64,000 bases of DNA, from contig NZ_JAQCNH010000027.1 in the NCBI RefSeq assembly GCF_028275115.1, positions 25,528-89,527 on the forward strand, written 5' to 3'. The stretch comes from Halorientalis sp. (lineage in GTDB: Archaea; Halobacteriota; Halobacteria; Halobacteriales; Haloarculaceae). Of the stretch, positions 1 to 7,403 are shown one piece after another. The notes beneath the pieces are model-generated. The model was given only the letters and a program-made list of their open reading frames with translations. It ran no database searches and was not told where the DNA came from. The position numbers and the translations under genes are program-made. Position 1 is the first letter of the stretch; the number at the start of each line of letters is the position of its first letter.

Positions 1-1
1 C

Positions 2-718
2 GTCATCGGGAACCGGTTTGCGGACATGGAGCCGGGTGCGATGTCCCGACTCAACCGCACCGGCAATCGAATCATCAACCGTGCGTTCCGCTGGATTCAC
101 GGTCGGAACCTCGAAGACATCCTGAGTGGCTACCGCGCGTTCACCCGCGACTCCGCCGAGCGACTCTCCCTGTCGGAGACGGGCTTTGGCATCGAGACCG
201 AGATGGCCGTCGAGTGCGTCAAACACGGGGTTCGGACGGACGTGGTCCCTATCCGGTACGAGGCGCGACCGGACGAGTCGGAGACGAACCTCCACCCGCT
301 CCGGGACGGCGCGACGATTGTCCTCACGCTCTACCAGATGGCCAAGACGAACAACCCGCTGTTTTATTTCGGGAGCGTCGGCGCAGTGAGTTCTCTCGTC
401 GGTTTCGTTCTCGGCGGATACGTCGCCTACGACTGGTTTGTTCCACCTCGAACGTCACACGAGGTCATCGCTATCGTCAGCGTGTTCTCGATTCTCGTCG
501 GCGTCCAGCTCCTGATTTTCGGCGTCCTCTCGGATATGATCGTCGCGCTGAATCGCGAGCAAACTCGCCGGCTCGAGGAACTCGCCGAGCAACTGGGCGG
601 CGAACGAGCCGACAGAGGACAGGGTAGTCCCGGTGGCGGGACGCCGGCGAACGAAGCGGCCGGAGTGGACGGTGACTCGGAGGCTGACGAGATTGCCTCG
701 GCCAGCGAACGCGATTAA
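2..718 (+). CDS. aglJ: Dolichyl-phosphate hexosyltransferase AglJ, 5'-truncated by window edge
   Basis: The frame is open from base 2, so the N-terminal part with the nucleotide-sugar site lies upstream; 238 residues are visible against about 300 in known AglJ. The family 2 glycosyltransferase core is recognisable by MSRLNR, ILSGYRAFTRDS, FGIETEMAVECVKHG and VPIRYEARP. Two membrane segments follow (about visible residues 120-142 and 150-172), then an acidic Gly/Asp-rich tail. AglJ loads the first hexose onto dolichol phosphate for S-layer N-glycosylation at the inner membrane face. Family call is by similarity to haloarchaeal AglJ; the substrate is inferred. Its stop overlaps the convergent stop of the next gene by four bases. 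Confidence 0.85.
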   Translation, partial: VIGNRFADMEPGAMSRLNRTGNRIINRAFRWIHGRNLEDILSGYRAFTRDSAERLSLSETGFGIETEMAVECVKHGVRTDVVPIRYEARPDESETNLHPLRDGATIVLTLYQMAKTNNPLFYFGSVGAVSSLVGFVLGGYVAYDWFVPPRTSHEVIAIVSVFSILVGVQLLIFGVLSDMIVALNREQTRRLEELAEQLGGERADRGQGSPGGGTPANEAAGVDGDSEADEIASASERD

Positions 719-1041
719 AATGGAACGAGCGCACGCAACTGCATCAGTACGCTCGAAGAGGCCGATTCTCGCATCTCCTCGAACACGGGATGAAGCGCAT
801 TCAGCAGTTCCTGCTCCGTCTCGAAGTGCTCCTTGTTGGAGCGGTCGATGGCGTCCGAGATGGTGACTTTGTTCCCGGTCGCGTTGTACGGAATCTTCCG
901 GTCGCCGAGCGCGGTGACGATGCTCTCTTTGTCCGCCGGGAACGCCACCCCCGCGTCCGTGAGCCAAGCGTCCAGCGCCGCGATGCCGAACTCGATGGCA
1001 TCCGGTTCGTCGTCGTCCTGTTGTGGTGGCCGAACTCCCAT
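715..1041 (-). CDS. DUF5789 family small haloarchaeal protein
   Basis: A 108-residue soluble protein, ATG start. The C-terminal two thirds (TALGDRKIPYNATGNKVTISDAI through the FETEQELLNAL region) matches my memory of the haloarchaeal DUF5789 family, whose function is unknown. No catalytic motif, signal peptide or membrane helix is visible. It converges on aglJ with overlapping stop codons, so the two share no operon; a leader or promoter would lie in the 1042-1100 stretch. Confidence 0.75.
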   Translation of the reverse strand: MGVRPPQQDDDEPDAIEFGIAALDAWLTDAGVAFPADKESIVTALGDRKIPYNATGNKVTISDAIDRSNKEHFETEQELLNALHPVFEEMRESASSSVLMQLRALVPF

Positions 1042-1119
1042 CGTTACACTTCTTTCTGTTCCAGCCCCGAAAACTCTATCCCTCGCGCCCTGGTTGTCAG
1101 CTTCGTTGACACCTCGGTC

Positions 1120-1221
1120 GGCGTCCGCGCGAATGGCTTGAGCGCGGGCTCGGGGGGCAGTATGTCACGCGGTGTCCGCGCGAATGGCTTGAGCGCGGGC
1201 TCGGGGGGCGGTATGTCACCT
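1120..1221. repeat. 51-bp direct tandem duplication upstream of the RHH gene
   Basis: Two adjacent 51-bp units start at 1120 and 1171. The core 1123-1168 and 1174-1219 is identical at 45 of 46 positions, including TCCGCGCGAATGGCTTGAGC and GTATGTCAC. The array sits 46 bases before the start of the ribbon-helix-helix gene, so it could hold duplicated operator sites. It is 17 codons long and keeps a frame open upstream, but that peptide is Gly/Ser/Arg-rich and looks non-coding. Confidence 0.85.
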
Positions 1222-1266
1222 GGCAACAACACAATCCATATCCGGCCGGTCGACGTGCAACTCCAC

Positions 1267-1476
1267 ATGACAGACTACACGACCGTCTCGATTCCACAGG
1301 ACCTGGCGGACCGTGTCGATGAGACCATCGAGGGAACCAGTTTCTCGAGTACGAGCGACCTGGTACGGTTTTTGCTTCGCAGTATCGTCATCCAGCACGA
1401 GAAACGTGGGGAACTCACCGAGTCCGAGTTTCAGGAGATAACCGAACAGCTTCAGAATCTGGGTTATCTGGACTAA
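1267..1476 (+). CDS. Ribbon-helix-helix (CopG/MetJ-type) transcription factor
   Basis: 69 residues. The N-terminal strand YTTVSIPQDLADRV followed by two helices ending in TSDLVRFLLRSIV is a typical RHH dimer fold, where the strand reads the DNA major groove. The frame is open much further upstream, but only from ATG 1267 does the protein look haloarchaeal, and the RHH fold begins at residue 4. A 51-bp duplicated sequence just upstream may be its own operator. It ends convergently with the following gene, overlapping by four bases. Target genes are unknown. Confidence 0.8.
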   Translation: MTDYTTVSIPQDLADRVDETIEGTSFSSTSDLVRFLLRSIVIQHEKRGELTESEFQEITEQLQNLGYLD

Positions 1477-1883
1477 ACGACACGTTCTTCGGGCGGCTCG
1501 GCGTCGACAATCTCCAGGTCTTTCCGGCGGCCGCTCCGGTCGAACGCCGCCAGCGACCCGTCGTCCCAGGGTGGGACTGCGACGAAGACGACTTCGGCGA
1601 GGTCGTCCCGCTCTGACACCGAGAGCTCCCCAACGGGGTGTGAGACGAACAGTCCCTGGGTCTGTCCTGCAGGCGTTCCGAGGTCGATGCCGAACACCGC
1701 CCCGACCGAACCGCCGGCCTCCGGCATGTAGAAATGCGTGAACACCGGCGTTTCTGGGGGCAGGTCGGTGTCGTCGAGTTCGCTCGCGGGCATCACCGAG
1801 AGGCGAATCGTGACCGACTCCGGATCCCGGTCATCCCCGAGTCTGAGCAACGTTTCAGCTAGCCCCCGCGTAATGTAAACCAC
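1473..1883 (-). CDS. Conserved haloarchaeal hypothetical protein (136 aa)
   Basis: A 136-residue acidic protein with no membrane helix or signal peptide. It has alternating beta-rich blocks (VTIRLSVMPASEL, TPVFTHFYMPEA, VVFVAVPPWDDGSLAAFDR) that suggest a compact alpha/beta or beta domain, but I see no catalytic motif and do not recognise the family with certainty. Start is the ATG at 1883. Its stop overlaps the convergent RHH gene. Composition and codon use match real neighbours. Confidence 0.7.
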   Translation of the reverse strand: MVYITRGLAETLLRLGDDRDPESVTIRLSVMPASELDDTDLPPETPVFTHFYMPEAGGSVGAVFGIDLGTPAGQTQGLFVSHPVGELSVSERDDLAEVVFVAVPPWDDGSLAAFDRSGRRKDLEIVDAEPPEERVV

Positions 1884-2047
1884 AGCAGTTGTTCGTGGTA
1901 CGGCTGTTTAATTGCATCGCCCCGTCGGCCCCGTGAATCCAGAGACGACGACTCCCCTCGGGAGGCGGAACACACCGCGGACCGACCGAAAACAGCTGTT
2001 TCATTGTCGACACGCTTTTGCCTGTCAAACTGTAACATACGACAACG

Positions 2048-2341
2048 ATGGACAACCTAACTGCGTTCCAGCGCGACGTGCTGTACGCTCTGGCCGGACT
2101 CGACGAGGCTTATGGGTTGGCAATCAAGGCCGAACTGGAGGATTACTACGAAGGTGAGGTCAACCACGGACGGCTCTATCCGAACCTCGACGACCTGGTT
2201 GAGCACGGCTACGTCGAGAAGGGACAGATAGACCGCCGGACCAACTCGTACGAGTTGACCGACATCGGGGCCGAAGCTCTCTCGAAGCGCCGCGAGTGGG
2301 AAAACTCGTATCTCGGCGACCCGGAGCTCGCGATTACATGA
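2048..2341 (+). CDS. PadR family winged-helix transcriptional regulator
   Basis: 97 residues. The order TAFQRDVLYALAGL, AYGLAIKAELE, VNHGRLYPNLDDLVEHGYV and SYELTDIGAEAL is the PadR/MarR-like winged helix: two helices, recognition helix, then a beta hairpin wing. It lacks the C-terminal dimerisation domain of long PadR proteins and is thus the short archaeal type. It stands alone between divergent or convergent neighbours, so its target may be itself or an unlinked gene. Start ATG at 2048 is followed at once by the conserved domain. Confidence 0.88.
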   Translation: MDNLTAFQRDVLYALAGLDEAYGLAIKAELEDYYEGEVNHGRLYPNLDDLVEHGYVEKGQIDRRTNSYELTDIGAEALSKRREWENSYLGDPELAIT

Positions 2342-2391
2342 GCTGTGCTGCCTGATTGAATCGTTCGCGGCCGGCGCGTCGAGCGCGAGTG

Positions 2392-3072
2392 TTACCCGAA
2401 GACGAACTCTTTGCCGATTTTCGCGTAGAGTGCAGGCGTCCGAGAGCGAGACCTAGAGACAGCGTCGTCGAGCGCCTCGGCGGCGTCCTCGTGGACACCG
2501 GCCCCGTGGCCGACCAGAATCGTCTCGGGTGAGAACCGCTTGAGTTTGGTCGGGGGCGTGAGCCGCAGCGCCGGGTGGACACCCAGCCGCTCCGACGACG
2601 ACAGGAAGTAACTCGCCGTCCCGACGGATTCGGGGACGATCAGCTCGTCGTGTTCCTCGACCGAGACGACGGCCTCCTGCCAGAGCCGGTTGTCGACGAG
2701 TTTGTGAACGCCTACACCGGTGTCGTCGAGTTCGACGTGGACGCGTTCGACCGGCGCGTCGAGTTCGCTGGCGACACCTGACATCCAGTTGGGAACGTAA
2801 ACGGGGACGTCGTGACGGGTGGCGACATCCGCTGAGTCGCGTTTGTGCCGGTCTAGTAGGGTCAGGACGCCTGCGACCTCGCCTAGGTCCGTGAGCAACT
2901 CGTCGAGTCCGTCCACGTCCACTGGGTCGACGACGTACACGTCGCCGCCGACCTCGAAGGCGTGGCTGGCCCGCTGCATTCGTTCGTTCGGGTAGGCCAC
3001 CCAGCCGACGCCGTGTTCGCGGCGGTCGATCTCACGGTACTCCGTCGCCGGCCCCGAGCCTTTCATCGGCAT
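2392..3072 (-). CDS. Metallo-beta-lactamase-fold-like protein lacking the zinc motif
   Basis: 226 residues. The layout follows an MBL domain: an early strand pair with GGDVYVVDPVDVDGLDELL, then LTLLDRHKRDSADVATRH in the place where true MBL hydrolases carry HxHxDH, and a late ILVGHGAGVHEDAAEALDDAV resembling the MBL GHG segment. Because the HxHxDH ligands are replaced, zinc-dependent hydrolysis is unlikely, and a binding or structural role is possible. This reading is by pattern only. Start ATG at 3072; transcribed away from the PadR gene, which converges on it. Confidence 0.6.
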   Translation of the reverse strand: MPMKGSGPATEYREIDRREHGVGWVAYPNERMQRASHAFEVGGDVYVVDPVDVDGLDELLTDLGEVAGVLTLLDRHKRDSADVATRHDVPVYVPNWMSGVASELDAPVERVHVELDDTGVGVHKLVDNRLWQEAVVSVEEHDELIVPESVGTASYFLSSSERLGVHPALRLTPPTKLKRFSPETILVGHGAGVHEDAAEALDDAVSRSRSRTPALYAKIGKEFVFG

Positions 3073-3285
3073 GTAACGGCTCTATGAGGTCGGGGCTGAA
3101 AAAGAACCGTGAACTGGCAACGACGTCTAACCCGTTGGCTATCAGTGTTGACCGCTGTCGGCTCGGCCGTACCCGGTCAGGCGGGCCTGTCGCCATTATT
3201 ACTGGACGGAGTCAGGACGGCGTGTGCTCACGGACCTGCACTGGCTCGCGCTGGAAGCAAAGTATCTCGACCGCGCACAGTCGTT

Positions 3286-4458
3286 CTACCCGCTCGGTTC
3301 CGTCAACGAGCCCTGAACGCCGCTGAAACTGATTTTGGCACCGCCGGTTTCGGTCTCGCCGACAGCTATCTTCCAGCCGTGGGCCGACGCGATGCGACGC
3401 ACAATTACTAGACCGAGTCCAGTGTTTCCACTTTTGCTGGTGTATCCCGGTTCGAGGACCGACTGGTGTTCTGACTCCGGGATGCCCGGCCCGTCGTCGG
3501 CCACGTAGAATCCGTCTGCAGTCGCGCCGACGTCGACGGCCGTGTCGGAGCCGCCGTGCTCGACGGCGTTCCGGAACAGGTTTTCGAGCAGGCGCCGGAG
3601 TCGGCCTTCGTCGGCCAGTACGGTCCCGTCCAGATCGGTTTCCAGGGTGGCGTCGGCAGTGTCGACCAGTTTCCAGGTAGCGCGTACACACGACTCGATG
3701 TCGACCGGGGTGTGGTCCTCGACCGGTTCGTCGATGGTCGCCAGCGTCAGGAGGTCGCCGCTGATATCGTTCATCCGCCGGTGTGCGGTGTCGATGTGTT
3801 CGAGCGAGTCTCGGACTGTGTTCTGGAGGTGTTCGAGGTGGCCCTGCGCGGTCTGGAGTGGGTTCCGGAGGTCGTGAGAGACGAGCGTGGCCAGTTCCTC
3901 GATACGTTCGGACCGCTGCCGGTGCCGTTCGAGCGTGGCCTCGACACTCAGTTCGCGGCTCGCCCAACTCGCCAGGAGGTCAACGAAGTCCAACTCCACC
4001 TCCGAGAGTGGCCGCTCCAGCGGTTCCGGTGCGGCAAAGCAGAACGTTCCGTACGTCTGTCCACCGAACTCGACGACCGACCCGACGTAGCTCTCGATTC
4101 CGAACCGATCGTGGGCGGGGTCGTCGTCGAACCCCTCCGCCTGTGCATCGGCGACGTGGAAGCAGCCGTCGGTGGCGTTGAGCGTGTGGCGACAGTACGA
4201 CTCCGACAGCGGTGCCGTGTTTCCGGACTGTAAGAGGTCGTGACTACCGTGTGCGACTTCGATGGTCTGCGTATCCGTAGCTGGTTCGGTCCGGGTCAGG
4301 AACCCGTACGAGAGCCCCAGCGTTTCGGACTCCGTCGAGAACAGTAGCCCGAGTTTCTCACGGAACTCTCTGCTCGGATCACAGATGAGTTTACAGACAT
4401 CGGTGAAGTGACCGAGCGCCTCGTCGCCCGTCTCGGCCCGGTTGAGAGTACGTGTCAT
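3286..4458 (-). CDS. GAF-domain sensor histidine kinase
   Basis: 390 residues from ATG 4458; a TTG twelve bases further out would add four residues and is less likely. Order: GAF sensor domain (about 40-180, with GFLTRTEP, VGSVVEFGGQTYGTFCFA), short coiled linker, HisKA with H-box VSHDLRNPLQ, and HATPase with N-box LLENLFRNAVEHG, G1 DDGPGIP and G2 TGLGLVIVRR. No membrane segment, so it senses a cytoplasmic signal and autophosphorylates the H-box histidine. No response regulator gene is adjacent. Typical haloarchaeal orphan kinase. Confidence 0.9.
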   Translation of the reverse strand: MTRTLNRAETGDEALGHFTDVCKLICDPSREFREKLGLLFSTESETLGLSYGFLTRTEPATDTQTIEVAHGSHDLLQSGNTAPLSESYCRHTLNATDGCFHVADAQAEGFDDDPAHDRFGIESYVGSVVEFGGQTYGTFCFAAPEPLERPLSEVELDFVDLLASWASRELSVEATLERHRQRSERIEELATLVSHDLRNPLQTAQGHLEHLQNTVRDSLEHIDTAHRRMNDISGDLLTLATIDEPVEDHTPVDIESCVRATWKLVDTADATLETDLDGTVLADEGRLRRLLENLFRNAVEHGGSDTAVDVGATADGFYVADDGPGIPESEHQSVLEPGYTSKSGNTGLGLVIVRRIASAHGWKIAVGETETGGAKISFSGVQGSLTEPSG

Positions 4459-4743
4459 TGTAAAATACAACGACGTTTTCAGGTAAACAGTTTGTGGTAA
4501 TTACATAAAACCGCAAGGACATCCAGTTGGTTGAGCCATCCCGGGCCGCCGAAGAGCGCCTCGTAGATGTCAAATAAATCGACGCTAACCCCAGCAAACC
4601 CACAAGCCCCCAGAACCAGAAGTGGTAGAACGCGGGATCGATCGGGTCGCACATGCAGGCGTTATCGTATTCTCGTCGATATATGACTCACGATTGTGCT
4701 GGTCATCGCTGGACGTGCGCGCGAAGATAGACGGCACCTACAC

Positions 4744-5034
4744 TTACAGCCGCCCGGTGTCGATGACGACGCCCGGTGGTGTCACAAGCAGGAAGTTCCG
4801 AAAGCGCATCAACTCGCCGCCCCTCTCCGTGATTTCCCGGGCGAACCCCGACGCGAGTTGGTTCACGTCGCCCTCGACGTCCAGCACGAGCACGGCACCG
4901 CCGTCAACCGCCGCGACCCACTCCTCGTCGGGCGTCGAGCCGTCGAGAATCCCGAGCACGATTCGACCCCCTTCGCGCTCGTCCCCGTCCATCTGGTCTT
5001 CGACCGCCTGCAGGTCGAGGTCGAAATCGCTCAT
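4744..5034 (-). CDS. DUF5779 family small haloarchaeal protein
   Basis: 96 residues from ATG 5034; the frame runs further upstream but that extension is Arg/Pro-rich and overlaps the neighbour's coding end. The body MSDFDLDLQAVEDQM, GRIVLGILDGSTPDEEW, VLVLDVEGDVNQLASGFAREI and FLLVTPPGVVIDTGRL fits the haloarchaeal DUF5779 family as I recall it. Function unknown; no catalytic motif seen. It lies downstream of the 5093-5755 membrane protein on the same strand with a 58-base gap. Confidence 0.75.
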   Translation of the reverse strand: MSDFDLDLQAVEDQMDGDEREGGRIVLGILDGSTPDEEWVAAVDGGAVLVLDVEGDVNQLASGFAREITERGGELMRFRNFLLVTPPGVVIDTGRL

Positions 5035-5092
5035 ACCGGCTCTCTCGCACTGGCCCGGCAAAAACCCCTCGCAACGTCTGACGGGACGCCGT

Positions 5093-5755
5093 TCAGGTGA
5101 ATAGCCGGAACGGTCGAAGGATGCGCTGGGGGAGGCCGTCGATCCGCTCACGCGCCCGCCGCCGTTCGGTCCGGAGTGTGTCGGTGAGGCTCCGGTCGTC
5201 CAGCCGCGACGTGTAGCGCTCCCCGTCGCGTTCGATTACGTCCAGATTCAGCAGGGTGTCGAGTGCGTCCTCGATCCGCGACCGGGAGAGGTCGAGCGAT
5301 TCGTCCAGTTCCGGGACGGATTTCGGCCGTTCGTCGAGGGACTGGCCGACGATGGACGCGTCACCGAACCGGTCCATGGCGTCGGGTGCACCCGGGTCGG
5401 TCCGGCCAGCACCGGACTGCAGGTCGTAGACGCCGTCGAGTGCCAACCACGCGCCGACGACCAGGAACGCCACTTTGAGAGCGTCGTTGCCACCGGTGAA
5501 CGCGAGGGCGTACGCGCCCAGCCCGATCAGTGCGAGTCCGAGCGGGAGCTTGCCCCAGCCCCGATTGATCCCGTAGCGCCGCCGGACGTGGGGCCAGACC
5601 GTCGCCGCGGTGATTCCGATCGCTGCACCGCCGAGGCCGCCGGCCGAGATGTCGGTGAAATACCAGACGAGGAGGAGCCCGGTGGCCGTACCGGCGAGTT
5701 CTAGCGCCAGGGAGTACCGCCGGAGGAGGGCGATAGGCCGCGATTGCAGGGACAT
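5093..5755 (-). CDS. Membrane protein with C-terminal winged-helix-like domain
   Basis: 220 residues from ATG 5755. The N-terminal half has about four hydrophobic helices (LELAGTATGLLLVWYFT, GGAAIGITAATVW, LGLALIGLGAYALAF, VAFLVVGAWLALDGVY). The C-terminal half (about 145-205) reads as a winged helix: KSVPELDESLDLSRSRIEDAL, LLNLDVIERDGERYTS. It may be a membrane-anchored regulator, but no target is known. A TATA-like box on the minus strand at 5775-5783 is 24-26 bases before the ATG, giving a leaderless transcript and supporting this start. Confidence 0.75.
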   Translation of the reverse strand: MSLQSRPIALLRRYSLALELAGTATGLLLVWYFTDISAGGLGGAAIGITAATVWPHVRRRYGINRGWGKLPLGLALIGLGAYALAFTGGNDALKVAFLVVGAWLALDGVYDLQSGAGRTDPGAPDAMDRFGDASIVGQSLDERPKSVPELDESLDLSRSRIEDALDTLLNLDVIERDGERYTSRLDDRSLTDTLRTERRRARERIDGLPQRILRPFRLFT

Positions 5756-5774
5756 AATCCGACCTGTGGCCCGG

Positions 5775-5783
5775 AATATAAAA
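5775..5783 (-). promoter_or_regulatory. TATA box of the 5093-5755 membrane protein gene
   Basis: On the minus strand TTTTTATATT centres about 24 bases from ATG 5755, the spacing of a haloarchaeal leaderless promoter. Confidence 0.6.
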
Positions 5784-5825
5784 AATCCTGCTGAGGGTCG
5801 GCCATGGCAGTTCCCCGTCGGATAT

Positions 5826-7121
5826 ATGACAATTAAACGCACACGCCATGTCGCACGGACAGTTTTATATATCATACGTGGGTTGCATGAATTGCTACAA
5901 TGTCCAACGATACAGAGGGCACGTCGGAATCCCCGGCGGATCGAGTTCTTCCAGGGCACACTGGATTCCACTTCTGAGATAACAGAAGCACGCATTTTCG
6001 ACACCACGCTGCGCGACGGTGAACAGTCGCCACGCACGTCGTTCTCGTACGACGACAAACGCGAGCTAGCGGCCGTGCTGGACGACATGGGCACCCACGT
6101 CATCGAGGCAGGGTTCCCCGTCAACTCGGACGCGGAGTTCGAGGCCGTACGCGACATCGCCGAGTCCGCACAGAACAGTGAAGTCTGTGGACTCGCGCGC
6201 GTGGTCGACAAGGATATCGAGGCTGCACTCGACAGTGGCGTCGACCTGGTGCACGTGTTCGTGTCCACCAGCGACGTCCAGTTGCAAGACTCCATGCACG
6301 CCACTCAAGCGGAGGCCAAACAAGCCGCCGTCGAGAGCGTCGAGCGTGTCACGGAGGCCGGCGTCGAGTGTATGTTCTCGCCGATGGACGCCACGCGGAC
6401 CGACGAGTCCTTCCTGATCGAGGTCGTCCAAGCTGCCGATGCGGCCGGCGCCGACTGGGTGAACATTCCGGACACCTGCGGCGTGGCCACACCCCGGCGG
6501 TTCTACGACATGGTCGAGAAGGTCGTCGATGCGATTGACGCGCGCGTGGACGTTCACACACACGACGACTTCGGGCTGGCAGCGGCGAACGCCCTGTCCG
6601 GCTTCGAAGCTGGCGCGAGCCAGTCGCAGGTGTCGGTCAACGGCATCGGTGAGCGGGCGGGCAACGCGGCCTACGAAGAGGTCGTGATGGCCCTTGAGAG
6701 TCTCTACGACGTGGAGACCCACATCGACACGACCCGCATCACCGAGCTGTCGCGGCTCGTCGAGGACCGGTCGTCGATCCCGGTTCCGGCGAACAAGCCG
6801 GTCGTCGGCGAGAATGCCTTCTCTCACGAGAGTGGCATCCACGCCGCGGGCGTCATCGAGAACTCGGACACGTTCGAGCCAGGCGTGATGACGCCGGAGA
6901 TGGTCGGGGCCGAGCGCGAGCTCGTCCTCGGGAAACACACCGGCCAGCACTCCGTCCGGGAGCGGTTGGTCGATGCCGGGTTCGACCCCACGGAGGAGGA
7001 GGTGCGTGAGGTCACCCGTCGAGTCAAGGACTACGGCGCCGAAAAAAAGCGGGTCACGATGGACGTACTGGAGAAGTTCGCTCGCGAGGTCGGTGTCTCC
7101 GAGGAGGAGGTTCGGGTCTAA
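5826..7121 (+). CDS. leuA: 2-isopropylmalate synthase/citramalate synthase family protein
   Basis: HMGL-like TIM barrel enzyme condensing acetyl-CoA with a 2-oxo acid. Seen: RIFDTTLRDGEQSPRTSF, the metal-ligand VDVHTHDDFGLA, GIGERAGNAAYEEV, and HESGIHAAG near the end. The C-terminal allosteric LeuA domain is missing, so the protein ends after the short communication region; substrate could be 2-oxoisovalerate or pyruvate. The surrounding ilv/leu genes favour the branched-chain pathway. The 5' end is problematic: the only in-frame ATG is 5826, upstream of the TATA box, and residues up to IEFFQ are basic and un-haloarchaeal, whereas an acidic N-terminus starting at ATG 5900 is in another frame. 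A frameshift near 5935-5945 or a non-ATG start near 5883-5937 is possible. Confidence 0.85.
   Translation: MTIKRTRHVARTVLYIIRGLHELLQCPTIQRARRNPRRIEFFQGTLDSTSEITEARIFDTTLRDGEQSPRTSFSYDDKRELAAVLDDMGTHVIEAGFPVNSDAEFEAVRDIAESAQNSEVCGLARVVDKDIEAALDSGVDLVHVFVSTSDVQLQDSMHATQAEAKQAAVESVERVTEAGVECMFSPMDATRTDESFLIEVVQAADAAGADWVNIPDTCGVATPRRFYDMVEKVVDAIDARVDVHTHDDFGLAAANALSGFEAGASQSQVSVNGIGERAGNAAYEEVVMALESLYDVETHIDTTRITELSRLVEDRSSIPVPANKPVVGENAFSHESGIHAAGVIENSDTFEPGVMTPEMVGAERELVLGKHTGQHSVRERLVDAGFDPTEEEVREVTRRVKDYGAEKKRVTMDVLEKFAREVGVSEEEVRV
5864..5871 (+). promoter_or_regulatory. TATA box upstream of leuA
   Basis: TTTATATA centred near 5868 predicts transcription from about 5893-5898. The first ATG after that is at 5900, which is out of frame with the leuA body (see the leuA entry). 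Confidence 0.65.
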
Positions 7122-7187
7122 AATGGACTCCTCTCGGGGTGTTCGCGCCCATCAGCAACCGGTGAAGAACGTCACGACTCGGAAGAA

Positions 7188-7197
7188 TTATATTATT
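7188..7197 (+). promoter_or_regulatory. TATA box for the ilvB leader transcript
   Basis: TTATATTATT centred near 7192, 28 bases before the leader ATG at 7220 and over 200 bases before ilvB. Spacing predicts a transcript starting at or a base or two before 7220, so the leader ORF would be leaderless and ilvB would have a long untranslated leader. Confidence 0.7.
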
Positions 7198-7219
7198 GGG
7201 CAGACCTACTCAGCACACG

Positions 7220-7303
7220 ATGACCGCGCGAGCTGGACCCGGAAGCGTCCTGGCGCCCAGCAGTGCGCTCGTTATTCTCGCGGGTATCGTAGGGGCCGTA
7301 TAG
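7220..7303 (+). CDS. Putative branched-chain amino acid leader peptide of the ilv operon
   Basis: A 27-codon ORF ending in TAG at 7301-7303. Residues 10-27 (VLAPSSALVILAGIVGAV) include four Val, three Leu and two Ile, nine of eighteen. The ATG is at the predicted transcription start from the TATA box at 7188-7197. It is placed just before ilvB, the first committed enzyme, like the bacterial ilvB leader peptide, and its last codons form the 5' arm of a strong hairpin. Translation and a regulatory role are inference; it is too short to judge by composition alone. Confidence 0.5.
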   Translation: MTARAGPGSVLAPSSALVILAGIVGAV

Positions 7304-7310
7304 CCCCTAC
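7289..7310 (+). promoter_or_regulatory. Attenuator-like hairpin overlapping the leader ORF stop
   Basis: GTAGGGGC (7289-7296) pairs perfectly with GCCCCTAC (7303-7310) around a six-base loop, an 8-bp stem with five G-C pairs in the core. It covers the last four sense codons and the stop of the leader ORF. No clear poly-T run follows (only CTTTC at 7316-7320), so it is not a classic terminator; a ribosome on the Val/Leu/Ile codons would physically open it. Confidence 0.6.
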
Positions 7311-7403
7311 ACATGCTTTCACCCCGAATTCTGCAGCACAGTCGGTAGCGGCCGGGAGGCGACAGATGCACACGACCACTCACACCACGATGGAGGAATC
7401 GAC

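Noticed and set aside
4391..4654. Minus-strand ORF starting MCDPIDPAFYHF with a membrane-like segment
   Set aside because: It overlaps the start of the histidine kinase, its second half has poor codon use and no family is recognised; the hydrophobic stretch alone is not enough.
7289..7310. Intrinsic terminator interpretation of the ilv leader hairpin
   Set aside because: No poly-T tract follows, which archaeal intrinsic termination needs, so it is listed as a regulatory hairpin rather than a terminator.
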